Assembly: GCA_017937845.1 (NCBI GenBank) | Contig: JAGBCV010000065.1 | Span: 18,900-82,899 of the forward strand | DNA from: Clostridia bacterium | Lineage (GTDB): Bacteria; Bacillota; Clostridia; Oscillospirales; CAG-272 | Direction: 5' to 3' | Length of the DNA stretch: 64,000 nt | Shown here: piece after piece, positions 1 to 7,700 of the stretch | How positions within the stretch are numbered: position 1 is the stretch's first letter | Layout: every line of letters begins with the position of its first letter | Translations under genes and position numbers: made by a program | The notes under the pieces: model-generated | The model's database searches: none | Told to the model about the DNA's origin: nothing | Seen by the model: the letters and a program-made list of their open reading frames with translations, nothing else

Positions 1-752
1 CCGCCGCATCCATTCTCGATTTTATCGAAAGAATCGGCGTTTCCACCTCCAATAGCCTTGTTGACATTCGTCTTCTCGAAAGCTGTATTCGTGAAGAGCT
101 TAATATGAAGGCTGCTCGCCGCATCTGCGTACAGAAGCCCATCAAGGTCGTGATCGACAACTATCCCGAAGACAAGTTGGAATATTTCTCCGTTTCCAAT
201 AATCCCAACGATCCCGAAGCAGGAACCAGAGAGGTTCCGTTCACCCGTGAGCTTTACATTGATGCCGAGGACTTTGCCGAGGTTCCGCCTCCGAAGTTCT
301 TCCGCATGAAGCTAGGCGGCGAGGTTCGTCTCATGGGCGCGTATATCGTAAAATGTGTTTCCATCGAAAAGAATGAAGACGGCTCTGTTAAAGAGATCCA
401 CTGCACAGCAGACCTTGAAGCAGGCAACGGCAATCCTCTTGACGGCAGAAAGATCAAAGGTACGATCCACTGGCTTTCCGCAAAATACGCAGAGGATACC
501 ACGCTCGTACTTTACAGCCACCTCTTCACGCTCGAAAACGTTGCGGATATCCCCGAAGGCAAGACCTATGAGGATTATATGGATCCGAACTCTGCGCTCC
601 GCATTGAAGGCGCAAAGATCGAGCCTGCGCTTGCAAATGCAGAAGCAGGCGAACGCTTCCAGTTCGTTCGTTCGGGCTACTTTGTAAAGGATACCAAAAA
701 TCCCAATACCTTCAATAGAATCGTAAGCCTCAAGGATGGTTTTAAGGCATGA
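1..752 (+). CDS. glnS: Glutaminyl-tRNA synthetase, C-terminal part (5' end outside window)
   Basis: This reading frame is open from the window edge, so only the last ~250 residues are present. It covers the end of the catalytic region and the beta-barrel anticodon-binding domains. Diagnostic stretches are ESCIREELN near residue 30, the VKVVIDNYP-like segment, EVPFTRELYIDAEDF, RLMGAYIVKC, KGTIHWLSAK and the terminal FNRIVSLKDG, which follow E. coli GlnRS closely. The enzyme charges tRNA-Gln with glutamine in the cytoplasm. The first internal ATG at 105 is not the start, because clear homology continues upstream of it. The stop overlaps the start of the next gene by 4 bases, so the two are probably translated from one message. 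Confidence 0.95.
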   Translation, partial: AASILDFIERIGVSTSNSLVDIRLLESCIREELNMKAARRICVQKPIKVVIDNYPEDKLEYFSVSNNPNDPEAGTREVPFTRELYIDAEDFAEVPPPKFFRMKLGGEVRLMGAYIVKCVSIEKNEDGSVKEIHCTADLEAGNGNPLDGRKIKGTIHWLSAKYAEDTTLVLYSHLFTLENVADIPEGKTYEDYMDPNSALRIEGAKIEPALANAEAGERFQFVRSGYFVKDTKNPNTFNRIVSLKDGFKA

Positions 753-1393
753 TGAACATTGTAAAAACACTCGATGCGCTCCGCAAAAATAAAATGGATG
801 CGTATTTCGTAAATACCAAGGAAGAGGCGAAGGCGCTTGCGCTTTCCCTCATTCCCGAGGGTGCGACTTGCGCTTCCGGCGGTTCTGTAACGCTTGATGA
901 AACGGGCATTCTCTCAGAACTGAAAAGCGATAAATACGCTTATATTGACAGAAATATCCCGACGCTCAGTCCCGAGGAAAGAGTGGATGCCATGAAGCGC
1001 GCGCTGACGGCAGATTACTATTTCATGAGCGCAAACGCCATCACCGAAAACGGCGAGCTTTACAACGTGGACGGCAACTCCAACCGCGTGGCGGCTCTCC
1101 TTTACGGAACGGGTACGGTCATCGTTGTGGCAGGGAAGAATAAAATCGTAAAAGATCTTGAAGAAGCGGTTCTCCGTGTCAAAACGGTCACCGCTCCCAA
1201 AAACGCCGCACGTTTGAACTGTGCGACACCCTGTGCGAAAACAGGTCGTTGCATCTCCTTGGAGCGTGGAGGCGATATGGCGGACGGATGCTCTTCTCCC
1301 GCCCGTATCTGCTGTAATTTCGTCGTTTCGGCACAGCAGAGACATCCCTCCAGAATCAAAGTCATTCTGGTTGATGAAGAGCTTGGGTATTGA
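749..1393 (+). CDS. LUD-domain (DUF162) protein, LutC/YkgG-like
   Basis: A 214-residue protein with the LUD fold signature: an N-terminal helix pair (LDALRKNKMDAYFVNTKEEA), then GATCASGGSVTLDETGI and a phosphate/nucleotide-binding-like loop (YGTGTVIVVAGKNKIV). The last ~55 residues are rich in cysteine (LNCATPCAKTGRC, then C and CC further on), suggesting a metal or redox site. LUD proteins are tied to lactate utilisation when they accompany LutA/LutB. Neither partner is present here, so the substrate is unknown. The start overlaps the glnS stop, and the Fe-S scaffold genes follow 21 bases downstream, so a role linked to Fe-S metabolism is possible but inferred only from position. Confidence 0.8.
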   Translation: MMNIVKTLDALRKNKMDAYFVNTKEEAKALALSLIPEGATCASGGSVTLDETGILSELKSDKYAYIDRNIPTLSPEERVDAMKRALTADYYFMSANAITENGELYNVDGNSNRVAALLYGTGTVIVVAGKNKIVKDLEEAVLRVKTVTAPKNAARLNCATPCAKTGRCISLERGGDMADGCSSPARICCNFVVSAQQRHPSRIKVILVDEELGY

Positions 1394-1414
1394 TTTGAAA
1401 GGAATATCATAAGG

Positions 1415-2146
1415 ATGTTAGAACTTCAGAATATTTCGTTTTCCGCAGAAACGGAAAACGGTACAAAAGAAATTTTGAAAGATATCAGCCTCAAGGTGGA
1501 TGAACGCTTTGTCGCTATCACAGGTCCAAACGGCGGCGGTAAGTCTACGCTTGCCAAGGTCATCGCGGGTCTTATCACCCCGACCGAGGGCAGGATCATC
1601 CTCGACGGCGATGATATCACAGATCTTTCCATTACGGAACGTGCGCGCCGCGGCGTCAGCTTTGCTTTCCAGCAGCCGGTACGCTTTAAGGGCATCACCG
1701 TTCAGGATCTTATCACCATTGCGGCAGGACGTAAGATCGGTGTTTCCGAGGCTTGCGAATATCTTTCCGAGGTTGGACTTTGCGCGAGAGATTATATCAA
1801 CCGCGAGGTCAACGCTTCTCTTTCGGGCGGTGAGCTGAAGCGAATCGAGATTGCGACCGTTCTGGCAAGAGGTACGAAGCTTTCCGTATTTGACGAGCCC
1901 GAAGCAGGTATCGACCTTTGGAGCTTCAATAACCTCATCAAGGTGTTTGAAAATATGCACGAGAAAAAGGGCGGCTCCATTCTCATTATCTCCCATCAGG
2001 AAAGAATCCTCAACATTGCGGATAAGATCATCGTCATTGCAGGCGGTCATCTCAAGCAGATCGGCACAAAAGAAGAGATTCTCCCTGAGCTTCTGAGCGC
2101 AAGCGGCGGTATTGCTTGCCGCACACTTTCCGAAAAAGTGGTTTGA
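1415..2146 (+). CDS. sufC: SufC-type Fe-S assembly ABC ATPase (SmsC-like)
   Basis: A 243-residue soluble ABC ATPase. The Walker A loop GPNGGGKST lies at residues 37-45, a Q-loop at FAFQQPVRFKG, the ABC signature LSGGELKRIEI, the Walker B/glutamate region SVFDEPEAGID, and the switch histidine in ISHQE. DEPEAGIDLWSF is typical of SufC rather than transport ATPases, and no membrane partner is nearby. With the following gene it should form the scaffold complex that builds Fe-S clusters, ATP hydrolysis driving conformational change in the SufB-type partner. The gene starts at an ATG behind AAAGGA and sits 15 bases upstream of its partner. The two-gene makeup fits the minimal SMS (SmsCB) system better than full SUF. 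Confidence 0.88.
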   Translation: MLELQNISFSAETENGTKEILKDISLKVDERFVAITGPNGGGKSTLAKVIAGLITPTEGRIILDGDDITDLSITERARRGVSFAFQQPVRFKGITVQDLITIAAGRKIGVSEACEYLSEVGLCARDYINREVNASLSGGELKRIEIATVLARGTKLSVFDEPEAGIDLWSFNNLIKVFENMHEKKGGSILIISHQERILNIADKIIVIAGGHLKQIGTKEEILPELLSASGGIACRTLSEKVV

Positions 2147-2161
2147 TAAGGAGGCAAAGCT

Positions 2162-3082
2162 ATGATTGATGAAATTCAGAAAAATTTGCTCCGAGAGGTT
2201 GCCGATCTTGACAACCTGCCCGTGGGCGCATATAATATCCGTGCGAACGGTAAATCCGAAAGCCGCGCAACAACGGCAAATATCGATATCGTAACCAAAG
2301 AAGACGGAAAGGGAATTGATATCTACATCAAGCCCTTCACCAAAAAGGAAAGTCTTCATATTCCCGTTATCATCAGCGAAAGCGGTCTGACCGAGGTCGT
2401 TTATAACGATTTCCATATCGGAGAGGGCGCAGACGTTGTCATCATCGCGGGTTGCGGTATCCATAACTGCGGCACGCAGAAATCTGCACACGACGGCGTT
2501 CACAGCTTCTATCTCGAAAAGAATGCGCGTGTCCGTTACGTGGAAAAGCACTACGGTGATGGCGACGGCATGGGCGAAAACATCATGAACCCCACGACCG
2601 TTGTTGAACTTGCCGAAGGCGCATATATGGAAATGGAGACCACCCAGATCAAGGGCATTGACTCCACTTCCCGCAAAACGACGGCAAAGGTTGCCGAAGG
2701 TGCAACTCTTATCGTCAAAGAAAAGATCATGACACACGGCAAGCAGTTTGCCGAAACGGATTTCACCGTTGACCTTTACGGTGAAAATTCGCATACGAAC
2801 GTCATTTCCCGTTCTGTGGCAAAGGATACCTCCCGTCAGATTTTCCGTTCCAATATTCTCGGTAACGCAAAGTGCCACGGTCATACGGAATGTGATGCCA
2901 TCATCATGGATGATGCGACCGTCAGCGCGATTCCCGAGATCACGGCAAATCACATTGACGCAAGCCTTATTCATGAAGCCGCTATCGGTAAGATCGCAGG
3001 CGAGCAGCTCGCAAAGCTCATGACCCTCGGTCTTGACGAAAAGGAAGCGGAAGAACAGATCATCAGCGGATTTTTGAAATAA
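2162..3082 (+). CDS. SufB/SufD-family Fe-S scaffold protein, short (SmsB-like)
   Basis: A 306-residue protein, much shorter than classical SufB (about 470). It keeps the beta-helix core and C-terminal helices: the conserved end has CHGHTECD (Cys238 and Cys244), then AIIMDDATVSAIPEI and IHEAAIGKIAGEQ. CGIHNCGTQ near residue 100 gives further possible cluster ligands. It should be the scaffold on which Fe-S clusters form, working with the ATPase just upstream. A strong AAGGAGG site precedes the ATG. No SufS, SufU or SufD homologue is visible in the window, so the sulfur donor must be elsewhere. Length and gene pair suggest the ancestral SMS type; a SufD-only role is the alternative. Confidence 0.85.
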   Translation: MIDEIQKNLLREVADLDNLPVGAYNIRANGKSESRATTANIDIVTKEDGKGIDIYIKPFTKKESLHIPVIISESGLTEVVYNDFHIGEGADVVIIAGCGIHNCGTQKSAHDGVHSFYLEKNARVRYVEKHYGDGDGMGENIMNPTTVVELAEGAYMEMETTQIKGIDSTSRKTTAKVAEGATLIVKEKIMTHGKQFAETDFTVDLYGENSHTNVISRSVAKDTSRQIFRSNILGNAKCHGHTECDAIIMDDATVSAIPEITANHIDASLIHEAAIGKIAGEQLAKLMTLGLDEKEAEEQIISGFLK

Positions 3083-4011
3083 TGGAAAAGCGCTCACATA
3101 ATATGGCGCGAATCGGTTCGGCGGCGCTCTTTTTGGCGGCTTTTATCTGGGGTACGTCCTTTGTTATGATGAAAGACGTTTCGGAAAAGCTGCCGCCGAG
3201 CCTTCTTTTGGCGCTTCGGTTTACACTTGGCTGTATCTTACTTTCCGTTCTTTTTATCAAGCGCTTCAAAAAGTTAGATAAAACGTATCTTTTGCCCGGT
3301 CTTGTGATTGGCGCGCTTCTTTTCTCAGCGTATCTGGTGCAGACCTATGGACTGATCGGTACGACACCCGGAAAAAACGCCTTTCTGACGGCATCCTACT
3401 GTGTCATCACGCCGTTTTTGTTTTGGTTCATCTCCAAAAGATCTCCCGACCATTATCATATGACGGCGGCGATCGTTTGTCTTATCGGTATCTTTTTTAT
3501 CTCTGTGGATTTCGGAGGAGAATCGCTTCTTACGGTCGCGCTTGGTGACGTTTTGACGCTTATCTGTGGATTTTTCTATGCGGCGCATATCGTTGCCATT
3601 ACCACGATGGCAAACGACAAAGACCCCATGCTCATCACCATTTTGCAGTTTGGTGTGGCGGCGGTGCTTTCTTGGTTGACGTATGCGATCTTATCCCCGC
3701 TCGGACTTGCGCCCATTACAGCGACGGTTGATGACGCCTCCGGCATCGCGGTACAGCTCGTATATCTTTCCGTCATGTGTACGGCAGCAGCGCTTGGACT
3801 TCAAAATTTCGGTCAGAAATACGCTCACCCGACAAGCGCCGCGGTCATCTTGACCTTTGAAGCGGTGTTTGGCGCACTTTTTTCTCTTCTTCTCGGAAAG
3901 GAAAGCGGATTTACGGTTTGGCGTGCTCTTGGTTTTGTCTTGATGTTCGTGGCGGTCATCATTTCGGAAACAAAACTCTCATTTTTGAAAAAGAAAAAAG
4001 GTGATACATAA
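3082..4011 (+). CDS. EamA/DMT-superfamily permease
   Basis: A 309-residue polytopic membrane protein with about ten hydrophobic helices arranged as two EamA repeats. The first repeat starts with AALFLAAFIWGTSFVMMKDV and the second with GDVLTLICGFFYAAHIVAI. The loop RFTLGCILLSVLF after helix 2 is typical of the drug/metabolite transporter group. These carriers export or import small metabolites; nothing in the sequence identifies the substrate. The ATG overlaps the preceding stop by one base (TAATG), showing translational coupling with the Fe-S genes, although a functional connection is not evident. Confidence 0.88.
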   Translation: MEKRSHNMARIGSAALFLAAFIWGTSFVMMKDVSEKLPPSLLLALRFTLGCILLSVLFIKRFKKLDKTYLLPGLVIGALLFSAYLVQTYGLIGTTPGKNAFLTASYCVITPFLFWFISKRSPDHYHMTAAIVCLIGIFFISVDFGGESLLTVALGDVLTLICGFFYAAHIVAITTMANDKDPMLITILQFGVAAVLSWLTYAILSPLGLAPITATVDDASGIAVQLVYLSVMCTAAALGLQNFGQKYAHPTSAAVILTFEAVFGALFSLLLGKESGFTVWRALGFVLMFVAVIISETKLSFLKKKKGDT

Positions 4012-4012
4012 A

Positions 4013-4561
4013 ATGGAAGAAAAGAAACAATACGATGACGTGAAAGAAAACGCTGCTTTCGTGGCAGAAGGCTCGATGACCCGCGAAATGTTTCTTGATC
4101 TGCAAAAGGCATGGACGGGAAGAAAAACCGTTTTTCTTTGTATTCTGATTCTTTTTTCTGTCATTTTCGTTTGGAATCTCATAACAATGTACTTGGATTT
4201 TTTAGTTACGGTCGTAGCATTCGCGGTCGTAGTCGTGTATGCCTTGGTGCTTTTTTGGTCGCCCCATGCAACTGCCAAGCGTCAATATGAAACGATGCTC
4301 ATTGCAAACGGCGGTGAAACTCGAATAATCCATTGTTTTACGGAAAACGGGATCGAACAATATAATACCAAAACGGGCGCACATATGCATTATGATTATC
4401 TGCGTATCCGTAAAATGAAAAAGACAAAGCTTTGCTATCTTCTTTGGCTTGAAAAGAATGTTGTTTATGTAGTTGCACGTAACACTTTGACGAAAGGCAC
4501 AGAAGTAGAGCTTGAAGCGTTTCTTATCACAAAATGTTCCTTGGCGAAAAGAAAATTTTGA
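4013..4561 (+). CDS. YcxB-like membrane protein
   Basis: A 182-residue protein with a ~50-residue cytosolic N-terminus, two adjacent transmembrane helices (near residues 40-65 and 66-88) and a C-terminal ~90-residue domain with the pattern of YcxB-like proteins (FTENGIEQYNTKTGAHMHYDYLRIRKMKK, then YLLWLEKNVVYVVAR). The function of this family is not known. An in-frame GTG at 4001 exists, but the ATG at 4013 has an AAGG site at a suitable distance and is preferred. It is the last gene before a strong terminator, so it closes the glnS-suf transcription unit. Confidence 0.75.
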   Translation: MEEKKQYDDVKENAAFVAEGSMTREMFLDLQKAWTGRKTVFLCILILFSVIFVWNLITMYLDFLVTVVAFAVVVVYALVLFWSPHATAKRQYETMLIANGGETRIIHCFTENGIEQYNTKTGAHMHYDYLRIRKMKKTKLCYLLWLEKNVVYVVARNTLTKGTEVELEAFLITKCSLAKRKF

Positions 4562-4566
4562 TATGA

Positions 4567-4603
4567 ATATAAAAGTCGGCTGAGGCTCAGCCGACTTTTA
4601 TAT
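4567..4603 (+). terminator. Intrinsic terminator, near-perfect palindrome
   Basis: Two 18-base arms separated by one base form a very stable hairpin (core AAGTCGGCTGAG / CTCAGCCGACTT) with A/T runs on both flanks. It ends the upstream operon just after the YcxB-like gene. Confidence 0.88.
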
Positions 4604-4622
4604 TATGGGTTTTGTTCGGATT

Positions 4623-4650
4623 TGTTCAAAAATCTATTGATTTTTGAACA
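4623..4650. repeat. 12-bp perfect inverted repeat over a -35 box (possible operator)
   Basis: TGTTCAAAAATC, four bases (TATT), then GATTTTTGAACA. The right arm covers the -35 element of the promoter at 4637-4665, which is where a repressor would bind. It has no U-run and is unlikely to be a terminator. Confidence 0.55.
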
Positions 4651-4665
4651 TTTTTTCTTTATAAT
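4637..4665 (+). promoter_or_regulatory. Sigma-A-type promoter of the giant secreted protein gene
   Basis: TTGATT, 17 bases, TATAAT. The predicted transcript has a leader of about 105 bases before the GTG start at 4777. Confidence 0.65.
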
Positions 4666-4776
4666 GGTATTGGGACTTGTTTAGAATATGACAATATGCC
4701 CAATATATAGTGCGCTTTCAAACAGGTTCCAAAAGTCGAGTTACAAAAAAACAATAACACAAAGGAGGATTTTTCT

Positions 4777-7700
4777 GTGGCGAATTTCAGAAAAAGTCTA
4801 AAAACGCTCGTTCTGTTCGTTCTTGCCGTGGCGATGATATTCACAAATATGAGTATCGCTTTGCCCGTTGTAAGTGCGGCAGATGACACGAGCAGCGAGA
4901 CCTATGTAACTGAGATCAAGGGCGCAAACATGACCATTGGTCAGGATCTGTCCTTGAATTATTACGCGACGCTTGCGGACGAACACAAAGATGCAACGAT
5001 GCATTTCGTAATGTCCAATGGCAAAGAGGTTGATGTGAAAGGCGTATATGATGACAATCAGGGCGTATACAAATTCACATTGAATGCGATCCCTCCCCAA
5101 ACGATGGGAGATACGATCGATGCAACCTTGAAACTGGGTGATGAAGTTCTTGATGAACATATCGGTTATAGCGTCAAGGCGTATGCACAATCTCAGTTTA
5201 CGAAATACCCTAACGATGCAGAACTGAAACAGCTTCTCACCGATATGCTTTATTACGGCGAAGCGGCTCAGCTCTATCGTAATTATGAAACAGATGCCCT
5301 TGTTACAAATGATGTACAGGGTATCGGAACACCCTCTGATGAAAGTATTTTGCCTACCGAAAGCGGTATGCTCAATCAAGTCGACCCGAATACGACGGCA
5401 AGATTCACTTCGGCAGGCGTTTGGTTTGACTACAACAACAGATTGTATATCAAATTCAATGCGACCGAAGGCGTTACCGTAAAGGTAAATGGTGAAGCCG
5501 TTACATTTGATGGCGCAATGTATAATACAAACGGTATTTATGCAGTCGATTTTGACAAAGTATATACGTTTGAGCTTTATGAGGGTGAGACCCTTGCGAA
5601 TCGTATCGAATACAGCATCAAAGCATACGTATACAATACGATGAACAAAAAAGGTGAAGACGGACAGCTTACCAATATGGCAAAGCTCGTGCGTGCACTC
5701 TATGCTTACGGTAAATCTGCAGAAGCTTACAGAGATGCAAAGCCTGAAAACGTGATCGTAGGGGATAACTCTGCTACGACCATCGTCATTCCGACATTGG
5801 ATAATAAGGTGTCGAGCGCAGTTTCCATGTTTACTGAAAACGGTGCCATTACAGCTTATGTTCCTGCGGGCGTTGCGTTGGCAACAGACACAGATACGTT
5901 GACCTTGAAAGTAAACGACATGGCTGATAGCAAAGCGGAAATTTCTTTGGAAAAGACGGAATCTGCCTTTTCTATCAACGTACATATCGACGGCATTTCT
6001 GCGAATAATGATGTTGCTACGAAGATCACCATCAAGGAACTTCTTCCTGTCGGTCTTAACATGGGTAACTATCGTTTCTATCACGTTGAAAACGGCGAAA
6101 CGGTTGAAATGATTCTTCTTGCTGACGGTGCAACACCTGTTCATAACAATTTTGAATATGACCCTGCAACAGGTGATGTTGTGCTTTATCTCACTTCTTT
6201 CTCTGAAATCGCACTTGTTGCGGATACCAAAAATGCTTGGAATGGTGAGTACGATTATTCTTGGTATACAAATGCAGTTGCGCCTGTTGATGGAGAATCT
6301 GTAACTGAATATACTATTGCCAACGCCGACCAGCTTGCGGCATTTGGTGCAATCGTTGGTGGTATGAATGGACAGACACAGGATTCTTTTGATGGAAAAT
6401 ATGTCAAACTCCTTGCCGACATCAACCTTGGTGATGATGAAGAACATAATAATCCGGATCTTATTTTCTATCCTATTGGTTATTACTACACTGAAAATTA
6501 TGAAAACAAAGGTACGGTCTACAGTACAGTTTACCCCTTCAAAGGAACCTTCGATGGTAACGGCAATACGATTTCTAACTTTTACCAGAATACTTGGGAA
6601 ATGAAGGGAGATTATAATGACGGTTATCCTTCAGGCTCTAACCACTACAAAGATGCTATGGGTCTCTTTGGTTATGTTGTAAACGGAACCATCAAGAACT
6701 TGACGGTTGACAATTTTTCCTCTGACGGTGAATTTACACCCACAGGTGTTATCGCGGCATATGCGGACGGCAATTCTAATTTTGAAAATATCGCGATCAC
6801 CAACTGTAATCCTCGTGTATATAACACAGGTAATGGCAGTATCATTGGTATTGCAGGCAGTACAAGCGCAGCAAATGATGATCATATCGTCCTTAAAAAC
6901 ATTACGGTTGACAACAGCAACAAGATTTCTGCGCTTTGGGGTTCTTGGGACGTAGCGTGTGGCGGTCTTGTAGGTATGTATCGTGGCAATGTAAATGGCG
7001 ATGGTAATGCAACAGGCGATACAATCAACTTTGAAAATTGCCATGTAGCGGCACAGATTGACGTATATAATGACGTTTGCGCGAACTATCAGTACTATGC
7101 ATACCGTTATGCAGGTATGATGATTGGTTCTATTCGTCATAACAAAACAGAAAATGGATACTCTTATCCCAATATGGAGGGTATCACAGCAAGCGATTGT
7201 ACGGTTCACTTTGGCACATGGAATGACTATTACTATTGTGAATTGGTTGATAATACCATTGCATCTTATACACATGATTATCAGATGAGCCGTTTGGTTG
7301 AAATTAAGGCTATAAACGGCACTACTATTACTTATCTTGATGATACAACAGGTACAGTTCCTGTTTCGGGAAGAGCAAACTATGTTATCGTTGACTATAC
7401 CAAGGGACATGGTACAGATAACGCGACCTGCTACCATTTCCTTGACGGTGAAGTTTGGAATCATGAAGATGGTGGCAAAGAACCCACCGATATCAATGGC
7501 GATGGTAATGTGGATAGTAGCACTCTCAAAGAAGATAAACAGCACATTTATCTTGAATTTAACCAGCTCTTTACAGGTTATGGTTGGGGCATTTCGAGCA
7601 AAGGCTTGACAGATTTTGAAGGTATTGAAAATATGGATATCACAGAGGGCGATCAAGAGGAATCTGTTGAAAAATTTAAATCCAAATTCACAGGCGATTT

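Noticed and set aside
1418..3097. Long open frame (559 codons) antisense to the Fe-S genes
   Set aside because: Shadow of the sufC/sufB-like genes caused by codon bias; no ribosome site and low-plausibility protein rich in Cys and His.
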